A stretch of 64,000 nucleotides of DNA from Chrysopilus asiliformis (Eukaryota; Arthropoda; Insecta; Diptera; Rhagionidae), in the NCBI GenBank assembly GCA_964034945.1, contig OZ035961.1, positions 30,220,184-30,284,183 on the forward strand, written 5' to 3'. Under the pieces are notes generated by a model. That model ran no database searches. It saw only the letters and a list, made by a program, of their open reading frames with translations, and had not been told where the DNA came from. The position numbers and the translations under genes are program-made. Positions 30,840-43,503 of the stretch are shown here, one piece after another; within the stretch, counting starts at the first letter, position 1; each line of letters begins with the position of its first letter.

Positions 30840-31510
30840 TCGCCACGTTTGTTTATATCCTTGCTTTTCAGATATTCTTACAGACTTCTTAACGTCAAAA
30901 TCGAATTCAGCGAACCCAAAAACCCCCGGACGAGATTTTTTCCGGAAAATTTGAGAAAAAAAGGATAATTACATCATCCTAGTAGGACCATCCGTTATCT
31001 TTACAGACTTCTTAACCCTCTAACCGGAATATTTCCGAGAAAAATTCACTAAAATATGACTTTCAACTTGCGACAGACCGTAACCAAGACAACGTACAGG
31101 GCTAAATTTTTTCCAGCATGTAAAGCGATAACTTACAAAAGTCAGTGTAAGACGTTCCGGCGATTTCCGGCGATTAAAATTGTTACCCGTTATAAACAAG
31201 CGAATTCCCTGAAGCCCGCCTTAAGGCGGGCATTCCGGTTAGAGGGTTAACGTCAAAATCGAATTCAGTGACCCCAAAAACCACCAGATGACATTTTTTC
31301 CGGAAAATTTAAGAAAAAGGATAATGACGTTATCCTTACAGAACCTTCCCTGATTCTTGCAAGGACAAAGTAGTGAAAATGTGGTAAAGTCATCGTACTT
31401 GCCTATGTGTGCCAAATTTCAAGTCAATCGGATGAGTGGAAGTGGGTCAAAATCAGATTACAAGATTTGAGCCCGACAAACAAACATACAAACAAACAGA
31501 TACGAAGGTA
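30840..31510 (-). mobile_element. Helitron-like element with TTATCC modules
   Basis: Contains the module TCAAAATCGAATTCAGCG...CCAAAAACC...TTTTTTCCGGAAAATTT...GGATAATNACRT twice, and at its right edge AAGTCAATCGG and an AAACAAACATAC run like the 5' side of other Helitron-like copies. Split by a TTAA element at 31016-31246. Confidence 0.5.
31016..31246 (+). mobile_element. piggyBac-like MITE (CCCTCTAACCGGAAT), copy 2
   Basis: Perfect ends CCCTCTAACCGGAAT and ATTCCGGTTAGAGGG with TTAA at 31012-31015 and 31247-31250. The host module shows the empty site 130 bases earlier (ACTTCTTAACGTCAAAATCG at 30885-30904). Opposite orientation to 27338-27548. Confidence 0.85.
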
Positions 31511-32411
31511 AACTAAATAAAAGTTTTGAAAAAAGCGATTCATTTAATACAAATTTTGACAACTTGACGAATTTATTCGGTAATTTTATTCTGGAAGATC
31601 AGAATTCTTTTCCGAATCTCGTGAACTTTATTTAAATGCAACTTACATTTTTTCATAGAAAATTCCCAGAATAAAATCGAATTTTGAGAACTTTTGCTGA
31701 CTGAGTAAATAAAATTCGCGAAGTAAATTCATCAAAAATCGCAAGGCCCGAAAATTGTCAAAAATAAAAAATATTAATATCCGGGAGGTCGAGAAATTCA
31801 AATAAATAATAATTAATTTAACTGTAAAATAGTAAGAAAATTAGTCAATTTCATGCCCAATGACTATAAAAATAGTTGATTTTTATTGTTTTGTAGTAAA
31901 ATTGACGATTTTTTACTATTTCATAGTTAAACTTAACTAATATAATTGTATTCCAGATTTTCGCTATTAAATAATCAATTTGACTATTTTTTTCCCTGAG
32001 TGTAATATAAAAAAAATCTTTCAGTTTGTCGTCATATGAATTTAATATTTGTGTTTTTTTTTATAGTTCGGAAAACAAAAGGAGATGTCAGTTTATGTTC
32101 TCCTTGAACTTCTGCTTATAGTCTGGGATAAACACATCGGATGGTCAATTGTTCCAAAGTCTTGTTGTTAGCGGAATGAATGAACTCCCAAACTTTACTG
32201 TACGAAAACGGGAAAGCTCAAGGAAAAAGTCGTGTGCGCGTGCAGCTGCACGAGAGGGTCAAGGAAATTGTGGGCTTAAACTTAAATTTGTTCATACATA
32301 AATCGTATTCTCAAAAATCCGTTTACGCAGGCCAAAGATTTTATAAGCTGCCCCTGACGAAGGTCTTTCAGCTCCGAACAAGAAACGAGCTCCGCCAAGC
32401 ATTTCAGGAAA
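31511..32411. other. No gene; degraded AT-rich repeat at 31785-31995
   Basis: The piece at 31785-31995 has short inverted motifs (AAAATAGTAA, TTTACTATTTCATAGTTAAA) like those at 2085-2340. The rest is unique. Confidence 0.4.
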
Positions 32412-33392
32412 CATAACAAAAGCTATAATTACCAATTTGGAAGGTACCTCTTTGGTTTCACCCAGTGTTGTTCCTCTACGCGTAGACTTTAATTGTCTAC
32501 ACTTCAGTGTAGACAATAGCGTAGACAATAGATTTGGCGTAGACAATGTCGACTTTGGCGTAGACAATGTCGACTTTGCGTAGACAATGTAGACTTTCTC
32601 ATATCTGTCAAAACAAAGTCATCAGTGAGTCATATATTCTCAAAGCCGAAATCGACTGACCTTTGAAAGGTCTAAAAAACTACTCCATATTTATTATTCT
32701 TGGCGAAAAAATTATAATTTATATTACGAAGAAGACAATGATTCTGATTATGATTGATTTATGTACAATACATATAAGCGCAAAAAATTAATTCTTGAAT
32801 TAGTTTTGGTAGGTTTTTTTTTTAATATTTTTTATATTAGGGGTATTTGATTTACTTTATTTGATTTGAATGACTTCCGTATAGATTTCCGTATATCTGT
32901 AAATACGATGACTCTCAACGGAATTAAGCTAAAGACTAGTGTTTTTCGAAAAAATTAAACAGATATTCTTAAATGAGCAAAGCCATCCCATACAAATGAA
33001 TCAGTTTTTTAAATAAACGGTTCGTTATATTAAAAAATGTGTAAAGCAAAAAGATTTTAGAATTCAATGTGATTTCAATTGCAAAAATTAAAAAAAAACC
33101 GCTTAGATTGCATGAAAAGAATTAGAATTGCCACTAAAGTTTGCTCTGAAGTTCTCCATTACAGCATTTGGCGATTGCTTCCTGGAAATTGTGCTTTATT
33201 ATGTTAAAATTGATTGAAGAAAATGAGATTTTAAAACTAAATCAGCTATCCTTTATTTTATTGATTGTCTACATTGTCTACGCGTAGAGAATAGACCATT
33301 GTCTACAGTAATAGTCTACGCGTAGACAATGGTGTAGTCTACATCACGTAGACTACGCGGCACAACACTGGTTTCACCATACGGGTATAAAA
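32412..33392 (-). mobile_element. Short DINE-1-like element interrupted by hAT
   Basis: Without the insertion it would be only about 70 bases: the 3' end CAAAAGCTATAATTACCAA joined almost directly to the 5' start GGTTTCACCATACGGGTATA (minus orientation). The middle with the GTCY repeat is missing. Confidence 0.65.
32463..33370. mobile_element. Non-autonomous hAT element, 908 bp
   Basis: Ends CAGTGTTG and CAACACTG, flanked by an exact 8-bp duplication GTTTCACC (32455-32462, 33371-33378), the hAT hallmark. Both subterminal regions are packed with GTAGACAATG and CTACGCGTAGAC motifs in both orientations (32478-32595 and 33266-33355), probable transposase binding sites. No transposase ORF remains. 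Confidence 0.88.
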
Positions 33393-33713
33393 ATCTAGAA
33401 TATTTTCGACGTGAAAATAAGCAGTGGTAGATAACATCAAGAGTTGCTATAGAAATTATTTAAATATCCAAAAATGTGTGACACAAGCTAAAATTACCCA
33501 AAAGCAAAAGCCTAAAGTATTTGACCAGTCTAAGTGCAAATTGGTTCAATAGTTTTCGAGTTAACGCGACTAGACAGACAGATTTTAGGTAAAGCGGTAA
33601 CCTAAGTCACATTTACACTAATGGCTACTGTCCGGTAAGTGAAATTCCAGAACTCAACGCATGTGCCCAACTCATTGCTAAATGTTTGCACTGGTTGATA
33701 AAATTGGGTTTAT

Positions 33714-33855
33714 GGCCTATGTTACACACGGCAACTTTAAGCGGCGACTTTTCTTAAGTATAGGCGAGAGAAGTGAGGGAAGCAGTGGCCCCTCACTTCT
33801 CTCGCCTATACTTAAGAAAAGTCGCCGCTTAAAGTTGCCGTGTGTAACATAGGCC
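33714..33855. repeat. Perfect 66-bp inverted repeat, 10-base loop
   Basis: Arms 33714-33779 and 33790-33855 are exact complements (outer ends GGCCTATGTTACACACGG). No ORF. A very young foldback element. Confidence 0.9.
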
Positions 33856-34745
33856 TTTTTCTACTTATGTATTTAAGCGAGTACACCAATATACGAATTA
33901 ACGACATGGTTATATATGCGTTTAATCAAGACCCTCTACATATAAAGCCATGCAAAAGTTTTTCTATGTGTGCACTAGTAGTGTCAAGTAGCAACCCTAC
34001 TGTCAGAATCACATGGGAAACCGCACGTAAAGTTCGATTTGTTTTCTTTGTTATAAATAATTTTATCAAGTTTTCAGAGTTTAATCGGTGGAAAAATATA
34101 AATTAAATGTGTGGAGTACTAACAATCGTTTGTGTTTTGTTTGATAATTGTGAATATAAAAAGAAATACTGCCGAAATCTTTCCTAACCTAAAAGAGGTA
34201 ATTTAAGATTTTCAGTGCAACTTCAGCAACAAAAACAACTCAACAAGCTAAAAAAAACGCCATTGGATTGGGCTGCGGGAAACGGATTGGAAAAGGCTGC
34301 TTATTACCAACAGATTGTATTGCACAGATAAGTATAAATTTATTTAAAAAAGGCAGGTATTTTGCGTTTAATTTTAGGATTGATTGGCTGATCGAAGAAT
34401 CCACTACAAGACTAGGAGCAGGGGCTGTGACAGGGGAAGCAACATGAGCTAGGAGACTCCTGAGACTTATTTACTGCACTTTTCTGCCAAGGGTATTTCG
34501 ATTTTTGTAATATTCAATTTAACCTTTGTGGGCCAGGAAGTGAACAACAGTAAACCAATAACCATGACTTTTTTCGTTGAAAATGGTTCCAGAAAGCATT
34601 TAAAAAAAGACATGAACTAATTTAATAGAGGTGTAGTAAATTTTGTGATTCGTTCGTTTAATACGTGCCGTGCTGTAATTCGAAATACAAATCCACTTTG
34701 TCCGTTATTGCCATTCATTATTACAATAAAAAAGTGATTGTTTTA
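33856..34745. other. No gene recognised
   Basis: Mostly unique sequence. The 88-codon frame at 33840-34106 begins inside the hairpin arm and has no domain. Confidence 0.4.
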
Positions 34746-34972
34746 AATATCAGCTTAAAGTGAAATTGTGCTAAGTCCAAAATATCAAATTTTACAGAAG
34801 AGCAGAAAAATCTTGTTAAATCATTGTAATTTCCATTTCAAGATAACTGAGTTTCATTTAAAGAAAACTGAGCCTAATTTAAAAAAAACTCGGTTTTCCT
34901 TAAATGAGAATTAAAATGATTTAACAAGGTTTTTTTTGCTCAAGCATAATTTCGGTTTAAGCTGACGATATA
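34746..34972. mobile_element. MITE, ATCGTCGGCT family, copy 2
   Basis: Ends ATATCAGCTTAAAGTGAAAT and, inverted, ATATCGTCAGCTTAAACCG. The interior shares GTGCTAAGTCC, AGAAGAGCA and CATTTAAAGAAAACTGAGCC with 15619-15879. More diverged than that copy. Confidence 0.7.
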
Positions 34973-36825
34973 TTTTTGAATTCCATAGGTACTCAATTTT
35001 TTTTCCATTATATGTAAATTTGTTTTGATTTCAAATAAAAATCATAAAATAACGAAAATGCTTTTTGTTTTCATTTTCATTCCCTCCAAATTTATTTAAA
35101 CGATAATATAGGAACCTAATTGATAAAGAACCGCAAGAAAATTCGGAAACTTCATGCCGGCACCATGTTAGACAATTCATCAGCGACCCTACTTGGCCAT
35201 GTATATGTGGTAGTAACTCTCTTAGTGCATGGCTTTGTATGTAGAGGGTCTTGGTTTAATATATAACCATGAACAACACAAAGATAAAAATCGCGTATAT
35301 CGACAAGTTACTTACCACCGAGTAGCCAGTAGTGTAAATGAAGCTCTAGGCCCGATGAGATGTTGTGGGCCGAGCAAATTGGAAGGACCTAACCCAATGG
35401 AGATAGCAATGGACATTTGAATTGGAAAATCAGATCCTTTCTTGTATAAAATTACAAAAAGAAAACTCTGTTTTGCATGTATAAAGTGCTTTCCATTAAA
35501 TCATATTAAAATTATGTGACGCGAATTTTAAAAATTTAATCAAAGCTTTAATCACATTTTTCGTACCTACTTATCTAATTTATCAAAAATGTTTATTTAT
35601 TAACACTTAAGTTACGACAAATTACGGGAAGAAATGCTAAAAAATGACTACACTAATAGCAGCTGCCCAAAATGAAAAGTGAACAACTTACTGTAATGAT
35701 TATTAATGGCCTCATGAAAACGGGATCCAGAAAACAGGAATTTAGCACTTTTATTTGTTGCTGTATATTTTTTTTATATATAAACCAATTTGAACAAAAT
35801 GTCTGAGTCTGAATAAGATTTCTGATACTTTTACATGTTTCAGATCGTCAGCACAAGAGACCGCATTGAAGTAAAGGGCGATGGAATATATATTTTGAAA
35901 AGGCAATGATAATAGTCGAAACAGAAATTGTTATGTGTAGCAATATCCGGTTCTATAAAAATAAATTGATGCAACATTAAAGAGGATCACATGTATTAAG
36001 TGGTACAGAATTGAAACTCTAAGGAAAATAAAATCTGAATTGGTTTTTTATGCTATAAATAAATAAAGGGATCATGAAATTTCGTCTCACAAAAGTAATT
36101 CAACAATATTATTTATAAAAGATTATATTCTAATACAACAATTTTATTAGAATCTCAAAATTCGATTTTTTTCTGTTTTTGTTTTATTGTTCCAGGGACA
36201 GTCCATAAAACACGTAACGCTTTTTTAAGACTTTTCCCAACCACTTTCACGCGCCTCATTTCAATTTTTCATGATTTTTGGTATGGAATTTAAACGTCCC
36301 GATACAGTGAACCCTTCCCTTTTCGCAAGGGACTTTACAATGTTGATGTATGTTAATAAAAAATAGTATTATTTAATAAAGCAAATTAAAATCTTATTAA
36401 CCTCAAAATACGAAGTTATGTTATTATGATAAATTTAATTTTTGTGAGTTATGGTTTAAGAAAAAAAACGCAACTATAAAACGCGAAAATGCTTTTATTA
36501 AGTTTAATATTATTTTAACATTACAGTTAATGTAATAAAAAAAAAGGGTTTGAAAGCCTATTCTTGACAGCACATCTCTGTTTATTTTCTTTTCCCCTTC
36601 TTTGTTGAGCTGACATTTTAATTTCACGTCGGTTATGAGTGAAATTTATAATGTAAGACGACTTGCTGTCATTTGCTTGGGGTTTTCATAATTTCACTCT
36701 TAATTACAATTATTTAACCGTATATATTAACTTAACAAAAATATATTCAAATCTTATTTAACGTCAATTAACAGATCAGCGTAATATTATTTAAGAAAAT
36801 ACTGTTTATGATATATCATATAGAA
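34973..36825. other. No gene recognised
   Basis: AT-rich and mostly unique. No transposon ends identified and no coding-like ORF. Confidence 0.4.
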
Positions 36826-37372
36826 GTATATTAGATTTAGTATACCGTTTGTAACGCATCGAACCAATCATCGGACACGAAAATGAATTACACCAGGGTA
36901 TTAGGGATGATAAAAGATTTTGATTTCCGCATGTCCGTCCGTCTGTCCGTCTGCCCGTCTGTCCGTCTGCCCGTCTGCCCGTCTGTCCGTCTGTCCGTCT
37001 GTCCGTCTGTCCGTCTGTCCGTTTGTATGTTTGTCCGTCTGTCCGTTCATTGGTTCGTGAACACCATAACTTTGGAAAGAGTTGACCTAGGGACTTGAAA
37101 TTTTGTACAGTTGCGTTTCTCGTAAATGGCTAGGCTAAGTTCTTGAACGGGAAAAATTTGACTATTCCTTCCATACAAGCGAAACAGTTTATTTTTGCAA
37201 TTTTCTCGAAAACGGTGAGTCGTATTGAAAAATTTATAGAAGCAAAATCTGTTTTAGACCACTCCTTTCTCCCTTTCCTATACAAATGGATTTTTTTTTA
37301 AAAATATTTTGTCTGTCATCATATAGAGAATTTGACGATTGAACCCTGGCAATTGTAGCTTTTTTTATGTTT
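36826..37372 (+). mobile_element. DINE-1-like element with long (GTCY)n
   Basis: GTATATTAGATTTAGTATAC start, an (8-base GTCCGTCT-type) microsatellite at about 36932-37045, GGGACTTGAAATTTTG, TTTCTCGAAAACGGTGAG, and 3' end GGCAATTGTAGCTTTTTTTA. Confidence 0.75.
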
Positions 37373-38696
37373 AAAAACTGAAACAGCCACCGTTAGAAAT
37401 GAGTATTGAAGATTAGTATATCCCAAGAATCAGTGATAAATTAAAATTAATTCAATTATACTGCTGCCCAATTTCACAATTTCTGGTACTTTCTAATATT
37501 TGACGTTTGCGTAAGATTACGAAGTTGTTTCCCCGCCAAGATTGTCGTTTAAACTCACAAGGGTTGTGTAAAAGATTTTCCATACAAAATTTGACAGTTC
37601 CGTTACGAGGTGGTAACTACGCGATGTGCGCTATTTACTAGGCATTTCCAAGATTCCGCTATTAATTCTTTAAATATTTTATTTATTCATACATTTATTG
37701 TTGAACTGGAGACGAAACGAGGAAAAGCAAACGCACTGGTCGAAGTTCGATTTGAGAAGAAAATTTTATTTTAAGTAAAATAAAGTACAAAAGTGTTACA
37801 GTAAAGCGGTACATTTACATTGATAATAATTCATTTACAGTGGGCTACCAAGTTAAGCCACAAAGTTATATTAGAGAAACAATTTCTAACATTTATGTTT
37901 CATTGAAATCGCACCATTAGTGTTCAAGTAATTGTCAAAAAAACGCCGAATTAATGCCCAAATATACATAAATAGATGTCGAATATATTTTATAGTTCTA
38001 CAAATGATCAAAATTTCATTAAAATCGGAGAGTGACACTTCTGCAGGTTTGTTTGTGACCAAGGGCGTACATAGGAGGGTCAAAATTTCTAAAAACCGAA
38101 TCAAAGGAGAAAGAGGTTCAATAGGAATACCAGCAAAACGAAAATCTGGATGACTGTTGAATGAATACGAAATTTGGTGAAAATGGGAAGTAATCAACTT
38201 AGATTTTACTGCAATCGAAATATTAGAGAAATGTGAATTGTTGATTTTTTTCCGCGAATACATCAGTTTTTTAAAAAATTTGGCCACACTTCCCGTGTCA
38301 ACATCGTCTGCTGAACTTTTTGAATATAATGGGACAAGATCGTATAACTGGGCTACCGCTTTTTAGAATTTCTGGAGAAATGTATATAAAACCCGGAGAT
38401 ATTGTGGACATGCTGGCAACGATTGAATTTAGTTCTTTAATTTAGTTCTGTTTTCTAGATTTTATACAGTCATTGTCCTTTATTTAAGGCGTCTAAGGGA
38501 TTTTGTGTCCCAGCACTGCTTTTTTAGGGCTGCACTATGTTGCCTTGAATAAAAAAAACCGTCGGATGCGCTTAAATACAGGACAGCGTGCGGGGAAAAA
38601 GAAGATGGCTGAAACCCCTAATTTAAGGATGTATTTGACCTTAAAAGTTAAAATTTTGTGCTTGCGACGCAATAATTTCTACCTGTATGAATTTTT
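37373..38696. other. No gene recognised
   Basis: Frames at 37886-38287 (minus) and 37932-38153 (plus) overlap on opposite strands and have no domain. The stretch 37974-38080 (AAAATCGGAGAGTG, GTACATAGG) resembles Helitron-like interior. Not gene-like. Confidence 0.4.
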
Positions 38697-38700
38697 TTAA

Positions 38701-38959
38701 CCCTCATACTGTCCTTAAGAAAAATAACGTATGATGTCTTCGTGGGTCAAGAATGACCCATTATGACCCATTTATGACCCATGAAGACTACAGTGCTCTT
38801 CAATGGATTAAAATATGAACAAATAGATTATTGTTTTCGGTATTCAAAAGAAATTTGTTCACAGAGCCTACACCATACAAACATTGTTCATGTAGTTGAG
38901 AAGATACTTTTAATTAAAATCGAATTTGGGTCAGAAATGACCCGAGGACAGTATGAGGG
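38701..38959. mobile_element. piggyBac-like MITE (CCCTCATACTGTCCT)
   Basis: Perfect 15-bp ends CCCTCATACTGTCCT and AGGACAGTATGAGGG, flanked by TTAA (38697-38700, 38960-38963). ATGACCCATT-type repeats lie at the left inside. The 60-codon frame at 38781 is within the element. Confidence 0.78.
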
Positions 38960-38963
38960 TTAA

Positions 38964-39470
38964 TAGAAATTTTGCCTGCGGCGCATTACCTTCTCTTATG
39001 TTTTGATTTGATAATATGTAAATTTCATTGCTAATATTAAAGAACTGTTACCGTGAGTTTTTTTTTTGCAATGCGGCTGTGGTTTGGTGTAAAAAACTCA
39101 GTTTGACAGTTCTGTTCTGCACTTATCAGATATAGGTCTTATTAAAACCCCCCTCCGATCCCTTCCATGATAAACAATTTAATAAATATAAATGGTTTCG
39201 AAAATTTTATGAATCAAAAACCTAAATAGCCGAGAAATATGCAAAACTTTGCATTGAAATACATGTAGGCGTATATGAATGAAAAATTCTAAAGCTGGGT
39301 TAGCATCATAAATTTTATTTGACTTTTACCAAACAGAAATACTATTTTAAAATCTTTGATATTTTTCACCGTTACCTGCTGAAATTTTGTAAATTTTCCA
39401 AGGATGAGAAACGGTGTGGTCACATAACGAATTAACGAAATGATTTTTCCACTTTGATTTTTCCGCCATA
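38964..39470. other. No gene recognised
   Basis: AT-rich. Contains one reversed GCGCCGCAGG motif near 38974. Confidence 0.4.
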
Positions 39471-39671
39471 CCTCAATATACGGCCGAGATTGGTTCCAAA
39501 AATTTAGGCCGTATATCGAAACACCGGAACATTCTTTTAGGAAAGTATTGCATTTATTGATCGCAGTGCATTTCAATGTAATATTGTCCGATTTTTGACC
39601 GCAATGTATTTCAAAACTGAGACGCAATTCAAAAAGCGGAAGGCCGTAAAACGACGGGCCGTATATCGAGG
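39471..39671. mobile_element. Tc1/mariner-like MITE, 201 bp
   Basis: Ends CCTCAATATACGGCC and, inverted, CCTCGATATACGGCC, with TA at 39469-39470 and 39672-39673. A related half-end (ACCTCGATATACGACG) is at 60421. Confidence 0.6.
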
Positions 39672-39673
39672 TA

Positions 39674-42600
39674 TGTGTGTATTTGTATTTTCTTTTGGTT
39701 AGGTTTTATTAAATTTTTTTATGTTTTATTAGTTTAATTTTCATGCACTGTAGCTGAACTGAATTACTTTATGATAAATAACTGTATTATTAATGTGCAA
39801 TTTTTTACATTTTTGAATTAAAATAAAAACGTTATAACGTAACGAAATGAAATTTGAATTTCGTCATGTAAAACGTTACGATTTTTTTTTGTTTGTCATC
39901 CCTAAACTATTCAACTGGAAATCAAGCCTGAAAACAATATTTATTTATTAGCTTAAGATACACTTAACAAAAGTTGCAAAAAAATTTCTAAAAAAACCCT
40001 AATCAAATTACAGAATCTTGACTGTAGCCATTTTTATGCAAGGTTAAAAATGTTCCAAAAATTCTGTGGGTGTTATAGTGTAGTTTTTCTGCTATTGGCT
40101 AATACTGAAAGCATAGAAATAATTGATTAGTGCAATTAATTACAAAATTAGGACTGTTATAAATAATTAAGCTCCTGGGTACGTCGTTAATCTATCGTAA
40201 ACATCAATCGAACCCAAGAATATTACTGCCTATCATGATGGTGTTTATTACTGAAATAAGGTTAAAGGTAAACCATACCGATTAACAGTCAATATCTTAC
40301 CAAAAGTTTTCTATCATCATCAATTTCCACCAAAGTACACAATATTTTATTTATAACTTCATCTTCGAATAAGTAGAAATTTGTTTACCATCAAGTCAGT
40401 ATTTCAAATATATATTATATCAAGCAATTAGTAGGTACTAAAAAACATTTATAAAATAAAGCTTTTATTAGGAAAAATAAAGGGAAAATGACACTTAATT
40501 TTGTTTTAAAAATAAAGGAAAGGTAAAAACATGATCCGTGATTTTTTTATTATTTATACTTTTATCTTGCTTTTATTTTTGTTACAAAACACCCAAATCC
40601 AGTGAAAGCTTCCATAAGCGGATACTCAACAGACCAAGAATGTGTAATACACCGCAGCCACAAAAAAATCAATAGAAAATCAACGGATTGATCCATTCCA
40701 AAGTTTTTTTTTATTTTACTATTATCCGTGAACAGTTTTACAGACAATATGAAAAATTTCATGGAAATTGGCCAACTCAGACTCTAGTCAATCAAAAAAC
40801 AATAAATCCGAAAGTGGCTTGAAATGTTCGGAATTTGAAGAATTTTGTAATAATTAATTTTGCTGGTTTGTAGCATAGATCCTCAAAAGTTATGCTGTAA
40901 AATTTCAGCAGAATCGGTCGAGTAGTTTTTGAGTTATACCTTGTCAAAGCTCATAAAACCACCATACATAAGCTCATAAAAACGGTCGTTTTCGGTCGAA
41001 TTTGACCGAATTTGACCGAATTTTGTAGAGTTTGTTCAACCGTATATGATAAACCGTATTTGACAGTTTTCGGTTTAAAAGAAAATTTGAACAAAAATAT
41101 TATTACTATTGAACTTCAAAAAACGAGCACGAAACGGAGAGGGTATATGCGTTTGGGGTGAGAGTTTATATGTTGTTGTCACTCATAACCTCTGATCCGC
41201 TCAACCGATTTTGGTTCTGCTTTTGGCATTCAGCTGGATATTACGATAGGAAGTTTAAGTGCAAAAAAATCACCATTTACCCGTCGCTTTGAACCCGCTT
41301 TTTGTATTTTTTGAAATAAAAATGTGTATTTCAGTATAAAATAATTCACTCTTCCTCCTTAACTTTAAACCCTCTCCTTGTGTGTTTTATTGGTTTTTTT
41401 TTGTTTTATTATTTTCTTTTTTTTTTTTTATTGGGTTCTTTAATGGTGTTTTAGTTCATTTTTTTGGTTTTTTTTCAGTAAATAATGATATGAAACCTAG
41501 AAGCAATTTTGAGAATGCAAAAAAAAGCCACCGGAAGTAGGTAGTACCTTTCGCATACTTTGCAAAACGGTAAGATATTCAATGTGAAAGGAATGGCGAT
41601 ATGAAAAATTATGTTTGGGAATGAGTTCATAGTGAAATTTTTTTCTGACCTTGTTGATTTTTTACATTATAATTTATCAGAAATCTGTGTTTGTGCTCTT
41701 TTGATACAATTTTTTGACCGGATTTTTGGATAGGATTCTTCGACCGAGTTTTTTAACCTGATTTAAGAAAAATAAATCTACAGAAACATTGAGATCTGAC
41801 CGGATTTGAATTTTTCTAATGGCAACTCTGGTCGTTAGTTGTGGTGTAAATGTCATATTTTAAACTTTTCAATTTTTGATTATTTGATTTAATTTTTTTT
41901 ATGTACGAGAAGAAAATTGTTTAAAATCTTCAACTCAGTTCATTTCAGGATGGATTTAAGTTACAGATTTTATCATTCTGTACGCATTGATGTATTCCGA
42001 ATTAATTTTTTCCTTCATTATAGATACACTAAATCTCATAACATGTTATTATGCGGTTTAAATTATAGGGGGAAGTCCTCTAGCATCAAACAACCAAGAT
42101 TTTTGCAAAAAAAATATCCTTTAATCTTTTTCCCCGATTTTTCTGTGAATTTTTAGTTAAAGACATTGGGCCGACCGGCACTAGGGGACTTCTCCCTATG
42201 GATATGATCTACAGAGGGTTTGATTTCTGCTACAGAGAAGCTTTCTGAGTTGCTTATAGCACCCACCATGCAATTAGATATTAGAAGCTTTGTAATAGGC
42301 AATTTAATAATACACTTCACTGTTTAGATTAATAACCCCTCGAGTTATTTATTATACATATATTTGTTTATGTCTGCTTAAAATAATATTCTAAGCTAGT
42401 AACGGAAAAATTCCTAACATTAGCAAGAAATTTTCGAAGATCGTAATCTTCTTAGACGGTTTTTGTCAAAATTTACCTAATATTTCACGGATTTTACACC
42501 ATCGAATATATTATAGTACGTTAACATAATATATTCCGCCTTAACACCGTATTACATTCTATAAAAATATATTTTCCTATGCTAAAATCCACCTACCTGT

Positions 42601-43503
42601 AAGGAATTGAATTTATTCATGCGTAAGTATTGAATTCTGTTCTGTTTCTATGTGTCGAAAATTATTGCAAAAATCCTGAATCTCATTAGATTCATAGGAA
42701 AAACGAAAAAAAGCCCATATTCAAGTGACTGATGATTATTAAATCGATTTTGACTCTCGATATGCTTTCAAGGAATATAAACAAGTGAGTATGATGCCTT
42801 TTATTATGTACCCATATCCACATTTACATTAGGAATCTTTCAGTTTATGGCATGAACGACCATAAAATATTTTTCTGGTCGAGTGGGAATTTGCTTAGGG
42901 GCGAATGGAAAAGGTTCCAGGTTCCACTGATTATCATATATTTTTCAGAGTTTTTTTTCTATGTACGATACACGCCTAATATGGGTAATAAATTTCCCAG
43001 AGACTATTTCGTCTAAAGAAAGGTCTTAACCTTATTTATTATAGTCCTGAAACGTGTTTTCTTCTGACATTTTTCGATGCCGAGGATATTTTAGTATTTT
43101 CGATACATTTAATGTACTGATTGAATGGAATTTGAATATAAAATCCACATTAAATTATCTCTTTCTTTTTATTTTAAGAGATAAACCATTTAAGAATGGT
43201 CCGTAAAATAGTACGTCACTCATTCAGGCGAACGGTCGAACATTTTCAAACAATTTTCAGTCTCATAGTACATGATTATTTTATTAAATCTGGACTAGAG
43301 AATTTAAAGAACCGAAATTTGCTTCAAATCGGTTCAGCAGTTTCTGAGTTATAAGCAAATACTCAAGCAGATACACAAACCTATTATTATAGGGTAGAGG
43401 ATCGAATGGAAGCTAAATAACGAATTTGACGTTGCTGATAAATGAGTATAATTTTTGTATAGAATCAGAGTAGAGTTTATTTTTTGATACTCTATATGCG
43501 AAT
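39674..43503. other. No gene; scattered old repeats
   Basis: The pieces 40880-41060 (CAGAATCGGTCGAGTAGTTTT) and 41190-41290 (CGCTCAACCGATTTTGG) look like interior of Helitron-like elements. No coding-like ORF. Confidence 0.4.

Noticed and set aside
36932..37045. CRISPR-like regular repeats
   Set aside because: A simple tetranucleotide microsatellite within a dispersed element of a eukaryotic genome.
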